In this document: positions 1 through 12,700 of the stretch, in pieces
Position numbering within the stretch: position 1 is the first letter of the stretch
How the letters are laid out: every line of letters starts with the position of its first letter
Source: Nautilus pompilius
Lineage: Eukaryota > Mollusca > Cephalopoda > Nautilida > Nautilidae
Direction of reading: 5' to 3'
DNA length: 64,000 bases
Assembly: GCA_018389105.1 (NCBI GenBank)
Contig: JACATO010001018.1
Location: 62,001-126,000 of the forward strand
Program-made: the position numbers and the translations under genes
The notes under the pieces: generated by a model
The model's input: the letters and a program-made list of their open reading frames with translations, nothing else
What the model was told of the DNA's origin: nothing
The model's database searches: none

Positions 1-587
1 GATTTAACTCTCGTTTCTCTTTTCGGTAACCCTGACGACTGGCCGTTTGTTTGTTTTTCTATGCTACGACTTCACAGCAGTGAGATATCAACGGTGAGTA
101 GTTTGTAGAACATATGCACGAAGCTGTTGCCACGAACCTCTTAGATTTCAAGCCTAATATTATTTCACTCATGACGTCACCAACCAACAAACGAAGACCA
201 CAATGCAGCCCGTCGTAGTCGATATTAAACACTGAGGCCAACTTATTCATGAGAACACTTGAGTGAGTCATTACTGCCCTAGATCAGGAAACAATAACAG
301 TGGATTCTAAGAGTTACTAGCCAACTCAGCGAAATGGGTTTTCCCTTGAATACGTGAATATGAGTGAATACTGTGTGAAAAAAGAAATCGTTCCAGCTTT
401 AAAGTGTGGACTTCATCTTTGGTCCCAGATCGTCCGGAAAAACCCCAGTTGTTTTCCTTCTGCCCAACGTGCGGACTACCATCAAAAGGCACTTCAAATA
501 CCAGAGAAAACGATCGGCAAACTCGTTTGTCTTCTCTTTGTTTACACAAAACCCTTGAAACTAAGGAAATAAATATCACATATAATT

Positions 588-635
588 TTATTATTATTAT
601 TATTATTCACACTGAACGATGAAAGCTGCTCGCAC

Positions 636-671
<36 letters not shown>
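588..671. repeat. paired inverted TTA / AAT microsatellites
   Basis: A (TTA)n run at 588-607 is followed 28 bases later by an (AAT)n run at 635-671. The two runs are reverse complements, so a transcript or single strand could fold into a hairpin with a 28-nt loop. Confidence 0.85.
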
Positions 672-673
<2 letters not shown>

Positions 674-1436
674 CTATTCGGCATGCAATTCTCTTCTGTG
701 TGGTTACTGGATAAACACGACAATAACCTTAATTTAATTTTTTTTATAGTTCTTATTATTTTATAAATTAAACTGGAAAACTATCAGTTCTTTTCTTATG
801 GCTTTTTATAAAGCAAACGAAAAAAATTTAACATTTCTCTAAGCGGGGTGTCGGGAACTATACGTTTGGGAGGAACAAGCGAACGTGGTGAGGGAGAGAA
901 GTCGGACGGGAAATTGGGAATAAAGTTCAAGTTCAAGGTTGGTTCGACTATTTATAAAACAGTATCTCCAGTTGTCGTCTTTGTTAAAACAAAATACTTA
1001 TCACATGAATAATTCTGCACCTATATTTCTAAATTTTATTAGTATGTCCAGACTCGTTTCTGCTAGTCTATATACAGAAATGATAAAGATACGGACGGCC
1101 TAGGGGTTTATTGGTACACGTGGTGGGATCATGCCCTTACAGCAGTGTTTCCCCAAAAAATGCCATTTCACTCATAAGGGCCCCTCGCCCGATGTATTGC
1201 GGTATTGACTAGTTTGCACCCTGACCACTGCTGAAGGGCTCCCCCAAACTGTACCCAGGTAACTTGCTTAGTCACCAAGTCTGATAACCCCTGCGATATT
1301 CTTAGACCTCCGCCTCCGGACCCAGTTCGCCAAGATAATATGTGGTTCAAACAGGATAGATCAGCCATCTGTCATAACTAAGTTTGTGTAGATATTTTTT
1401 TAATATTAATGTAGAGAAAACAGCAACAAATAAACC

Positions 1437-1437
<1 letters not shown>

Positions 1438-1474
<37 letters not shown>

Positions 1475-1475
1475 G
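1438..1475. repeat. (ATT)n microsatellite
   Basis: Uninterrupted ATT triplets, about 12 copies. Confidence 0.9.
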
Positions 1476-2378
1476 TCGAAATCAAACATAGAGTCAGCCC
1501 TGTTCTCGGGCTGTTTTCCTGTTTTAGTTGTTAAACACGTGAAACCAGCGACTCCTTTCGTTGAAATATCTCCAACCCTCATCCGGCTCCATCTCCGGAA
1601 CAATGGGGAAAGACGGAACATCTGCTGACGTCACACATCCGGCTAATCTCGAACGTTCTTCAAAATAGGTCGCCACGTGTTTGTTGTTGTTTTTTCCACA
1701 GATTTTCACTCCTTTTATTGTTATAAGATCACCAGAATTTCTGATCACTTGGCATTTTTTCTGTCATATCAAAAAAATATATTAAAAAGTTGAATTTAAC
1801 TGGAAAGAATAATATATATATATATATATATATAATGTTGGAAGTTGAATATGAATGGTATGTCTTATGTTTATATAAACCTTTTAAATCAGGACACAGC
1901 ACGGATGGTAAATTTCACTGAATAAATGCTTTTGCTTGCAGTCTGAATGAATTAATTTTCATATAATTTTATACAGTTCCAGTGCATGTTACCGTCATTG
2001 TGACTAACGTACATTTTGTAGATCACAGGTACATTCAATTTCCCTTTGTGAGTAATTCTTCGATTTTTAGAACTGAGCACATCAAAAAATTAACAGAGTT
2101 AAAGTGCGTGTCGCTGGCACCCTGACCAACATACGTTTATTTTGTAAACCGATTTCCTTCTTTTGCCTTGATAACGGAATTTGTAATTTCTTAGACAATT
2201 AGATTTAAGTAGAACTTCCATAGTGTTGTAGAAAAAATGAGGACAAACTGTACATTCAAAACTTTGAATGATTTTTTTTGTTTTTAATGTCTTGTTCGTC
2301 ATTTTTCTTTTGATTTTACAAAGTGGGAGATGGACAGATCGGTATTTAGGAGTCATATAATCCCGCAGTGTTCCAGAG

Positions 2379-3121
2379 CAGTGGTTCTCAGACATGTATG
2401 GACCGGGACCCATCCGGTTGTAACGCATGTACTGTGAATGGGGCGCTTTACTACTTTTCGTTTATTGAATACACAACCATTTATCATCAGAGGTTTATTG
2501 TGCCGGCTGTATAATTTATAAATGTACTTCTCAGATTCATAATGAGGTACGAGTGAAGAATTCGCTTCTTTTCTATTTTTTGCTGATGATGTCTTCGACG
2601 TCCAGATCGATTTGAGTCATTTTCAGACGCAAGGAGTTTGATAATTGTAGCTTATTTCGAAATTTGGTTTTGATTCCTATCATTGCTGCAAATCCAACTT
2701 CACACATGTACGGAGTCGTGAAAGGGAGCAGCACTCTCAAAGCTTCGGTAGAAAGAGTTGGATGGGTGTGTTGAACTAAAAGCCAAAACTGCATCAATTT
2801 TTTTTCGATTAAAATTCATTTTCCACGAGGTGTCTTCGGACAGATCGATAGTTCTTCGTCTGCCTTCCTGGATATTCCAGTAGCCACGTCGTCGCTCTGA
2901 AACGGATTCGCAATCCAGGCTTTTTTCGCACAATTTTTCATCTCTTCAAGGAAGAAATAATCAAAATTTTCTTTCAAAGAGTCGAGATGTGCAATTGTCA
3001 AAGAGACCAAATCATCATCTGGTTTAACTTCATTTTCAACAATAAAGATTTCCAATGTTTCGAAACAATCATACTTCTCTGTGAAGACTGCAGTGGGTCC
3101 ATGACGCATTCGGACTGTCAC
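2379..3121 (-). mobile_element. hAT-type (ZBED-like) transposase relic
   Basis: On the minus strand, conceptual fragments resemble the C-terminal half of hAT transposases of the ZBED/FAM200 kind. About 2816-3121 gives a stretch with the features DSLKENFDYFF and WIANPFQSDD. About 2573-2797 gives the hAT dimerisation region with features LRVLLPFTTPYMCEVGF and IKTKFRNKL. The two pieces are in different frames with a shift near 2790-2830, so the gene is broken. At 2379-2390 the motif CAGTGGTTCTCA looks like the terminal inverted repeat usual for such elements. The matching far end was not found, so the left boundary is tentative and the right boundary unknown. Confidence 0.65.
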
Positions 3122-3998
3122 TACACACCCGACAGAAATACAGATACAGACGGTGATGTGGTAACAAGACCAGAAGGCGGGCTAACATTTCTGTGGTCTT
3201 CAGAGTACCTATCGGATGTCCTTGCGGTTGCTGGGGTGCCGGCGCTAGATGATGACGAGAAGACAGTCGGGATCGCACGCGGGCAGGCGAATAGGAAAGC
3301 GCAATGATGCGGTCTGCCTTCAGCAGAGTAGTGGGATGTCGCTGAAGCCTGGTGATTTCTGGCTTGGTTTTCATCCTTCAGACAATCGACGTTTGATGGT
3401 TTGTTTTTTGTCGTTTTTTTTGTGACTGCAAGCGTCTCTTGCTGCCTTCCCGGTGGCTCTCGCACTCCACTCGTTTTACGCCAGCGCCATGGCCCGGGGA
3501 ACAGGCGCCAGATCGGTCCTCTCCTCTCACTGTTGCACAATCGCCTCCTGGGCCATTGCGACTTCAGAGAGTGACAAGAACAACGACACCATACTGTTCG
3601 AAATAACTAGCAATTTATAGCCAAGCGACGAACCAACAGTTGGCCCTTTAGATGCTACTGGAGTAGCGCCACTTGTGCAGGTCACGGCGTTCTTTTATTG
3701 GACACCAGACAAGAGATTCGCTCTCTCCATGCACTTTGTTGTGAGAGAGAGAGTGAAGCCGTAGAATACTGCGGCTGAGAAAAGTTGCACCAATTCTGAT
3801 AGATATTCGACGTTACTTTGTTTTCTCTCTCACTCAGAAGCCAGAAAGTGAAAGTTAACTAGCACCCTTCACTTGCGCGTTGTATACAATTTCATCTTCA
3901 TTAATCTCAAATATTTCTTATTTTGCATTTAAAAATTACATTTATGAAAACCTAGCATAAATACCATTTTTTACTAATGGTTTGTATAGGATTAAAGA
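3122..3998. other. intergenic, nothing recognised
   Basis: A 139-codon minus-strand frame at 3121-3540 is Ser/Arg/Pro-rich and matches nothing I know. It may be more of the decayed transposon next to it. The rest is unremarkable. Confidence 0.4.
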
Positions 3999-4005
3999 TA
4001 TAAAA
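3999..4005 (+). promoter_or_regulatory. TATA-box candidate for the coiled-coil/LDLa gene
   Basis: TATAAAA stands 102 bases before the first in-frame ATG (4107) and 168 before the preferred one (4173). A short upstream ORF of five codons starts at about 4019. Confidence 0.35.
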
Positions 4006-4172
4006 TATCCATTGCGATAATGTTTTCCAAAAAATAAAATAAGAAGAAAACCTGCTGCGTTAATTTCAAAGCTTTAAAAAGAAAAACGGATATCGTTAAT
4101 TGCCCGATGAATCCTGTTTCTTTCCTTCCGTTACCAGGGCTTAAACGTCTCATTAGCGCAAGAATTCCAGTC

Positions 4173-6235
4173 ATGTTGCTTCGGCTCACCATCAGTGCCT
4201 TGGTTGTCGTGGAAGTTCTGGATATTTCGCGATGTGCGACATTGACAGGCGGGTTGGAGGAGCTGCACGGGAAAATAAAAGATATAGAAGAGAAATTCGA
4301 CGAAAACATCAAGCAACTGGCCTCAGAGATAGAGACCGAGAAACGATGGCGACTGAAGCTGGGAAAGGCGCGGGAGAAGATGGAGAGTTTTGAGGCAGAT
4401 CTCGTGTCCCTTGGCGTCAGAAGTAACACGTTTGAAAGCGTTTTCGGAGTGGTTCGGAACGCGACCCTGGCCGACTTCAAAGTTCTGGCTCGAACCCTGA
4501 GAGAGGAGAAAGAAGAGCGAGTTCGCACGGAGGCTAAACTGCTGCAATCTTGCTGCCCCGAAAATATGGCGACGTGTTTAGACGTTGGTCTGGTGAACCG
4601 AAGCTTGGCTAAGCTGAGAAACGAACTGTCCGATGTGGTGCGTAGAGTGTCGACATTCATAGAAAACTGTCAGCGCCCTGGCGACGATAAAATGGGCCTA
4701 AGTACAGAGGCCATGGTAGTGTCATTGCCAGCGAGTAAGTAATACGGGTTTTGTGGTATGGCCCATTTATAGTACACAAACTTAACTTCCCTCCTCGGAG
4801 TTCGTCCGACCGACCGGTGAAGTATGCGTTAGGCAGAGTTCGCTACTATCTCGAGTGGCCTGCAGTAAGGTTTGTCGCTTGACCATACGGTGTTAAAAGG
4901 GTTAGTGTGCAATCCGATATACGGCGTACAATTCCGTCAGAAGACAAATATCAAGCGTAGGTAAAGAAAAACGATAACACGTGACATATAGTTATTTACA
5001 CTTAATCAGTTCTTTGACACCTATTATGAGGTCATGCCTAAGTGTAAATAACTACACTTGAGGTGCCATTGTTTCATTATCTTCGCGTGAAATTTGTTTC
5101 CATCTCCTGACGCCTGTTAAACGCAAGTAGGGGCGTGGGATGTGCCATTTTTACATTTCCTGCGTTTGGAATTTAAAAAATGGGGCATGTTTGCAAATAG
5201 ATATCCACGCTCGGAAATTTCGTCAAAACTTGGTGTCATTTAGCTATTTATGCCTATACCTGATGTGTTATGATAGCCTCAGAAGATGAATTCCATGCTA
5301 ATGGACTCACTCTCCCAAGTACTTATTTGCGCTTGTCAGAAGACAAATGAAAAGATGACACGTCACAAGTATTTATTTACGTTTAGATGTGGCGATATAA
5401 TGAAGTCAGATTGCAAATTAAACACGTAGGTAATGAAACGATGACACGTTATCACAGATAGTTATTTATGCTTTGCGTTTTAGCAGCATCAGCAGGTATG
5501 TTTTTTGTGTATGTAATAGGCTTGCGTTAAATGCAGTTAAATATTGTTTTGTTTGTTTGTTTGTTTTTTTAAATCACCTGACGATTTTCTACTTTCATTT
5601 TATGGATACGTGTAAGAGTGGTTTTTTCATGTGCGACACTGGTGTTTGTATTCCTCACACGTGGATTTGTGATGACGTGGAAGACTGCATTGATGGGTCG
5701 GATGAGAATAACTGTGGTAAGTACAAACCCGTTTTTTTTTTTTGTTTGTTTGTTTGAGAATGAGTATGACCCCCGGTAACGAATCACAGATAAGCTCAGC
5801 CCAAAAACGTACGTTTGAATTTTTTTTTTTTATTGTGCTAGTTATTTATCTAAGGACGGAAAGTTCCTCGGTTTATATGAAGATCCTTATCTTCAATGGA
5901 TCGAGTTTTAGTGGGATATATTCGCCACTCTATTATTACTGTGAAAATCGCTGTGATGTGTATAAAGTAACAAATGACTGCCTTTCACTTTTGCAGATAT
6001 CCCGGTTGAATGCGAGAGCAATTTTATACAGTGCGATTCAAGGTGCATTCCAAAAATATGGCAATGCGACGGTGACAGAGATTGTGCTGATGGCAAGGAC
6101 GAGAAAGACTGTGTGCTGAAGTGCTCGGAAAAAGAGAAACGATGCAATAGCTCTAACACTTGCATACACAGCAACTGGTGGTGTGATGGCGACATCGACT
6201 GCGCAGACGGAAGTGACGAGAGCGCATGCCCATAG
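4173..6235 (+). CDS. secreted coiled-coil protein with three LDLa domains
   Basis: Exon 1 is 4173-4734 (donor GTAAGT, phase 1). The LDLa1 exon ends at 5716, and the last exon is 5997-6235 (stop TAG at 6233). The start at 4173 gives the signal peptide [15 protein letters not shown]; an in-frame ATG at 4107 would add 22 residues in front of it. After the signal come about 165 residues, largely charged heptad-like helix, with N-glycosylation sites NAT and NRS and a small cysteine cluster ([10 protein letters not shown]). The three LDLa modules each have six cysteines and the acidic calcium motif (DGSDENN, DGKDEKD, DGSDESA). LDLa modules typically bind calcium and ligands outside the cell. The acceptor of the LDLa1 exon is unclear: no AG lies between about 5540 and its first Cys codon at 5611. 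A possible 12-base microexon (5482-5493) keeps phase 1. Annelid haemoglobin linkers also join coiled coil to LDLa but differ downstream, so I do not claim homology. Confidence 0.8.
4990..5053. repeat. 15-bp perfect inverted repeat in intron 1
   Basis: AGTTATTTACACTTA at 4990-5004 is mirrored exactly as its reverse complement at 5039-5053, with a 34-base spacer. Related degenerate copies (motifs like GACACGT...TATTTA) recur at about 5340-5385 and 5430-5470, so the intron holds a decayed short repeat family. Confidence 0.7.
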
Positions 6236-6286
6236 CAACCTCCAATAGAGTAAAACTACAGTAATAACTCATAATCATCTTTTAAA

Positions 6287-6292
6287 ATAAAT
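6287..6292 (+). terminator. poly(A) signal of the coiled-coil/LDLa gene
   Basis: AATAAA 52 bases after the TAG, with more AAATAAAT copies just downstream. Confidence 0.6.
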
Positions 6293-6299
6293 AAATATT

Positions 6300-7774
6300 T
6301 AAAATTATATAAGGATAAATAAATAAACTCTTGCATCGTGTTTAAAAACACATTTAAAAAGCAGTCTTTGTATAATTTTTTTGTCTTAGCTGATTTCCTT
6401 ACATCAAGTTTTGTACATTTATTAGACGAAGAACGATATAAGATAAAAGTTCTTGCATTGCTTGTGGTCTGCTTTAGGGTTTGGCTACCTTTTGTTTTAA
6501 CAATCCCGTACGAGAGAGAAAAATTCGCAAACCGTTGCTAACGGTTGTCTCCCTTTACCGTGTACTAACTGCAATGGGTGACAAGTTAAAGCAAAATAAA
6601 AATTAAGCAATCAATGAACATTAATGTCAAAGATATACAGAATATTATCTTGTCATTTGTTTTAAAAAATGTATAAGTAAGGGACATAATTCATTAATAA
6701 TATACATGTGTATAAATATAACATAACAGGTATATTGAGTAGAATTTTTGTGTGCACTTGAAATCCATAAAAACAATGGTATTATGAGTCCTCAGTTTGG
6801 TTGTAAATATTTATCAAGTGGTCAAGAGACATAAAACAGAACGCTGGCGGGCTGAAACGTTCTGTTTATTCACTCAAGGCGTTATCACTCTCTATACTAG
6901 CCTAATTTACTTAGCACAGACGTTACTCGCCAATCTGTTCACGATGGAAAGATTAGTATTTAAGAGTAGGGGAGATAACCGGGGGTAGTTACAGGGGTAA
7001 GTTTTTACAGCACAAGTAATTTATAATTAAACGTATACTCGATCTACTACATTAACGTGTCAAAGTACATAACCCGCGTCATAGTCTCATCCATACGTTA
7101 CTTACAAATGACTGACTTTGTAGCAACTTACCCTTGGTTGTCTCCCCTACTGTTAAGAATACGTTTACACTGCCGTGTAACAGTACGCAAAGGTCTGTCA
7201 ACAACTTTCGCCCAGACGAAATAAGAATTATCCCATTTTCGAAATAAGAATTAGATTGTGGAAAGCCCATTGTGAGCGGTGTGGTATTTCCGGTGACGGT
7301 ACGGCGCTGCTAAATTTGGTGTGTTTTAAATAGGAAACGTGTTTTTTCGATCTTTTTTTTTTTTTTTTAAATAAAGGTATTAGTAGGGGTTTTGTATTTT
7401 GAGGTTTATGGAAGTGTGTTTGCTTTGACAGAAAATTCGTATTAAAAAAATCAACAATATAAAGATAATTTCTAATGTTCTTGTTACTTACTGCGACATA
7501 AATCACGGGAGATAACCCTAAATAATTTCCTGTGGCATGTCTATGTGAGATTGTTGACTGGCGTTCATGAATACCAAGTAGTTTAGTAAATTCAGCAATG
7601 ATAGAATACCAATACTTTATTCCATCCTTAGTAATAACTGCTTATTCATAAGAAATCTTACACTGCATTTTTTTTTTTGAAGAAAAAAACGTAGTTACTT
7701 TGTTTACAGTCTACAAAAAACGTTTTTAATGGTAGAATTCGTGCTGAGGTAGGCAGTCAAACCCTGTATAATAG
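6300..7774. other. intergenic, nothing recognised
   Basis: AT-rich DNA with short unsupported open frames; no domain, splice pair or terminal repeat was recognised. Confidence 0.4.
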
Positions 7775-8876
7775 TATCGTATTTTTCGGATTATAAGTCG
7801 ATGTGGAGCATAAGTTGAATTGACTAATTTTCCCATTTTTGTTTCCTTCATTCATGGATAAGTCGATTTGGAGTATAAGACGAGGCTAGATCGACTACGG
7901 TAGTTAGCCAAACTTTCAACCAGTCAGAACAATACATCACATCCTTCATAACACCGCTACATCACATCGCTGTCTATGGTACTTCCAGGCTCATGAATAT
8001 TAATGAGCTGTTTGTGCATATCATTTAACTATTTTATTGGACGATCTTCCGGATAAATGGGCTGTTGGAATAGTTAATAGTTCTGGTATTGAAAGATTGG
8101 TGACCTTGAATCACCTACTTTTAAATGCCAAACATGTCAGCTTTATTTACCTTTGACACTTTTATTTCATTTTGAGATATTACAGCGAACTCAAATTCAG
8201 AAATTCAACTCATTGTTGATAGCACGCGAATCGACATTCAGCTCGGTTTCAAGCTGTCCGACGTGTGAGGTTCAGTTCTATGGCAACAGGGGGTCAACAC
8301 ACTCAGCTGTTTTTGATTGGATGATACGTACACACCTCCGTGAATCTGCCACGGTGAATGCTGCACACCAGCGAAATAAAGATAGGAAGAAATGTAAAGA
8401 CGGCAATCATCAGTTGCGGTTCGTTTGGCCTTTAGTCTCAGCTGTACGCGGCGTGTTGGGTTAGCACATGTTCTTCTAGCTTATCCTCACTGTTAGCCCA
8501 CCTGGCTCTGCCTTCTGTTTTTTTTGAGAGTCCGTAACACATCCTTTGCTTACGATAGTCCCTCGCTGATATTTCCTGTCTGCAGCCATATATATCACCA
8601 CCACTTTCTTCAGCGAACCTAACAACTTCCAGCCGTGTATGCCTCGCGTAACTCCGCCGGAAGCGTCCTGAGATGGGAGATATTTGTAGGTGTAATGTCT
8701 GTTTCAAATAGACAATTTTACAGTTTACTTCGGAAAATAACGCACTTTGTCGTTCTTATTTTTTTATTAAAGAAATTTCAATGTCTCTATCCATAGATAA
8801 GTCGATTTGGAATATAATTCGGAGCCCGGACTTCCAGGCGAAAAACGTATTGACTTATAGACCAAAAAATACGGTA
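7775..8876 (-). mobile_element. pogo-like DNA transposon, decayed
   Basis: The ends are imperfect inverted repeats of about 26 bp. The left begins TATCGTATTTTTCGGATTAT; the right, read on the minus strand, begins TACCGTATTTTTTGGTCTAT. Both run into ATAAGTC. The minus-strand frame at 8438-8707 resembles the N-terminal DNA-binding part of pogo/CENP-B-type transposases: SYARHTRLEVVRFAEESG, then RARWANSEDKLEEHVL. Only this N-terminal piece remains and no DDE core was found, so the element is non-autonomous. A subterminal motif (GATAAGTCGATTTGGA) appears in direct orientation near both ends (about 7857 and 8797), an odd arrangement for a simple inverted-repeat element. Confidence 0.65.
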
Positions 8877-9762
8877 CATACATGTAAATGTGTACAATCT
8901 TTTTCTTTTGAATGTATGTGTTTTTATTTATAAACAAACATTATCGAGACGGTTATATCGTTAAATCTGAATGACCATTCGAGCACACTGACGCTCTTCT
9001 ACATTAACAAAAGCCGTGTAAACTTGCCATACGTTAGGTGTAGTCCACGTTGCTGTAGAAGAGAACTAACTAGGCGTAGAATATCAAGAACATACTCTGC
9101 TATGCTGTTAGACTGATTTAGAACGATAGCAGCCCGACCGCCGTTAAGTCTGTCGTGCTGTCTGACGCAACAGGTTGAGTGAGCATTCGTCTGTGCACAT
9201 TGAAGACTTGCGCGACAGTGGTGAGCAATCGATGGTAAATTGATGTACCGTCTCTCACATCTTGCATTGTCTAATTTTAGCTCGCTTATGATGCTGATTG
9301 GATACACCGGTGTACCTCATGTTACACACAATCTTTTCTCTCTTTTTTTTGCTGTATGTTAAACATCTGCTATTGCAACGATATTTTAACTCCCCCCCCC
9401 ACTAATTTATATTTCCACAAAGACAAAAAAAAATTAATGCTTGAGAAGGAATGTTCTTTTATGCAAGAATTTAACGTACATAAAATGATAGACTTTATTT
9501 CGACAAGAATGAGTTTCAAATGTCACACGCGTTTGGCGATGTCTATTTCACAGTAGCATTGAGCCGAGTAACCTGTATAAAAATACAGGCGATGTTCGTT
9601 GTGTTTCATCTGAGCCACTGTGCATTAATTTTTAAATCGTAAAGCGATTACTCGATAGTGAATTAATATTAAAACGGCTAATCAGCAGTCAGTGTGAATA
9701 TAAAAGTGATGCGGGTTATATGTGGTGGAAGGTTTTAAAAAAAGGGTCGTCAATCCAAAACG
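8877..9762. other. intergenic; 3' flank of the first SOUL gene
   Basis: A minus-strand AATAAA at about 9496-9501 could end the transcript of the SOUL gene whose stop is at 9763. A 102-codon minus frame at 8999-9307 matches nothing and has no splice context. Confidence 0.4.
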
Positions 9763-12700
9763 TCAGCACAAGGTTTTAATACTGGGCTTCGCGTTCTTTG
9801 GTTGTATCCAGATTTCCAGCCTTCTGCCAAAGGCCGGCCCGTGTCCATGGTACCCGGCAATGTAGTATTCCATCCCAGACACAGAAATATTCTTCGACAT
9901 TAATTCGGACATGAACCGCAGCATTAGGCCACACGGGGGTCCAGCCATCCTGCCATTGTATACTTTCACATAGACTTTCAGGTTGCTGATTTCTTGCACT
10001 TCGACATATTTCTGCGTGAGAGAAAAGGAAGAAAGAAAATAACTGATTTAGCACTAACTGCTTAACCAGTGTAGATTGTGGAAAAGATGGACGAACGAGC
10101 GGGTACGAATTTGCACGATGGCAGTAACAACCCTGCCCAGGAATCGTGATTGCCGAAGTACTTACCGTAAGCGGGCATGGCGGTCCCAGGCTGGTGTTCT
10201 TCATTGGGGCGATGTAAAACTGAGACCGGTAGCGATGTTTGCAGTTTTTGTTCAGCGAAACCTTCGTCAGGACAGGAATGGTTCTATTCATCTTCAGGTT
10301 TTGATTATTTTTACCTGAAATCATAAAAATATATATATATATTTACTATGGGCGTATTTACTTTTCACAGATAATTACGTCAAGCTTAATCGTTTGCAAA
10401 GCTTAACAATATGGACTCTGTCTCCATTCGGACACATTGTTTTTGAAATTATAAACTAAAATTATAACGTCTTTAAAAGAATTCTGATCGGCATATTTGA
10501 AGAATTGTAATTATTTTTTTATTATTATTATTTTAAAAGAATCTTAAGAGCTTTACCTCTAAAATAATCGCTGTTACTCCAGTAACCCTGTCTCAGAGCA
10601 ATTCCAAAACTGCAGCCGATGGGACTAACGGCCCGTGCTGATACAACCCATAGTGGAGAGTAGTTTCGAATCTCAAACCCACCCATATCTGTCGATAGGA
10701 AGGACGGGCAGTCGTATTTGGCTGGAAATAAAAGAATAATATATATATATTTCCACTGTCAACGTCGCAATACGACTGATATAATTGTTCATGGCCAATT
10801 GTATTGTTAGGTAGCGAAACTGTATCTCCCTTTTCTTGCAAAAGTTACTAAACAGCTTTTGCCTACAGACACCACACGAACAAATATTTGATGTAATTGG
10901 CGACGTCCTAAGTTTCCACATAAACAATCGTAAAATAATATATATATATATTTAATTTTGTATTTTCCCGACATATTTAAAAGTCATTGCCTTGGATTTA
11001 CAATGGTAATTTTATGGAATAACTTCATAAGAGGAAATAATGTTCTTACAGTTTGGTCCACACATTCTATGAAAGGAAGTGTCGTCAGGAGGGCAGCGAG
11101 TTCTTTTAACATAAGTTCTTCCGCTTTGAATCCAAATTTCCGAACCACTAAGAATGAAAAAAGGGGCAGAAAAATAAAGGAATGTTATTTTTCCTGAGTT
11201 ATTTCTATTTTAGAACGGTTTGGAATTAATTCGTTTATTGGTGCCTGTCTCATTCCTGGTCTTACAGACGCAAGTTTTGTCTATGTATGAAGCAAAGAAG
11301 CGATCTGCTGTCCAGAAATGCGCGTGGAAATTCACTTCATAGTCCGACGCTGTAACTTGCTGCCACCCTTTCATTAAGTAGCCATGGACGAAAGTTTCCC
11401 ATCCTCACCCCTAACAAGGCCCCGTATGTAACCGTGGCCGCGCTATGGTGTGAAAAACAGTTTAATTTCGCGTCGCTATGGATACAATTTCGAAAAGGCT
11501 CTGCTCTTTCTTCATCTCAGCAAAGTGGAAGATGACGTCTCATCGGTGCACCGAACACATGACTGGCGCTTCGCATTCCGTTCCTTACTCAATCGGAACA
11601 GCTGCGCTCAATGTCCAGACATCAAAGAGCGGAGGCCGGCTAACCGGAAGTCCTTCATTTGGTGGAGAAGATAGTGAGTAGGAAACGTAGACAAGACCAG
11701 GGGCCACTTCCAGGCAGACATCCTGAGCGCTACGTTTTCGTAATCTCTGACCAAATTCTCACATTACTCTATTTAATGCCCTTGAAAGGTGCAGAGATTG
11801 CTCTCGGATTCTTCCAGCATCCCCGCAGCACGTAGAAACACAGAAAACGGTAGAACTTACTTCTCATATATCGCATAGTAAAAAAACCCTGAAATCACAT
11901 CCTTTTCGGCAGCTTTTAGAATGTTGGCAAACCTGTCAACCTCAGACAGCAACTGCTGCAGACCGCTGCTGTTGTTGGAGATGTTTACCACTGGCTTCAC
12001 GAACATCTTCAAATCATATGTCTGAAAATCAACTTTTACCTGAAAGAAAACGCTGACCGGTAGATATAGCATGCCAAGAAAAAAAAGTGCTCGTATATCG
12101 CAGGGGTTCATATAAATAAGGTTAATTCTTTTAGGGTTGAGACCAGACCCTTAATATTGTACTCATACATTTTTATTCGAAAAAAGCAAAACGTTTATCG
12201 TAGATGGGAAATTATTACAAGTTATTAGAAGCCAAGATAATTCTGTTTTATCATCTTTTCGATCATTTAAACACCCTGGTCCTTCCGTACCTGCAGCAGA
12301 TTTCTCAGGAGACTTGTGCCATGGAGTTTATTAAATCGCGTATAATTTTCAATTCTACAAAGTGATGGATTCATATGAGTTGTCTATAATTCAGCATTTC
12401 TGATCCTTACCTGCGGATTTGTTGAAAGCGGAGTGATGCCTTCTGGAGAAAAGAAACGTGAGAATGTAAACTTCCTCTCACTTCCTTTGGGACATGGATC
12501 GAGCATCTGCACCACAATGGGGTAACCCCTTTGAATAATCTGTCCTGGATAAACGGGAGGAGGGGAAAAATCCATATAATTTATTATCACTTTCTCGTGG
12601 CCGAGACGGTGGACAGAATATTTCAGAATTACGTTGCTAAACAGGTGTAAAGTTTAATAATTCTTATTGAGTTACGGACGGGTCTTTAGAATAGACAGTC

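Larger units (their letters stand above)
1..2378. other. gene-poor flank
   Basis: I see no supportable coding exon here. The short open frames lack domain similarity and splice context. The stretch holds three microsatellites (listed separately for the first two; a TA run lies at 1811-1834) and otherwise AT-rich unique-looking DNA. Confidence 0.5.

Noticed and set aside
1168-1368. 66-codon minus-strand frame near the left edge
   Set aside because: No similarity and no splice context; likely chance.
3121-3540. 139-codon minus-strand open frame
   Set aside because: Biased Ser/Arg/Pro composition without domain similarity, next to a decayed transposon.
4107-4172. Upstream in-frame ATG of the coiled-coil/LDLa gene as the start
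   Set aside because: Would put 22 residues before an otherwise good signal peptide. Kept as an alternative, since the first-ATG rule favours it.
8999-9307. 102-codon minus-strand open frame
   Set aside because: No recognisable domain, signal or splice continuity, and low-complexity-free frames of this length occur by chance here.
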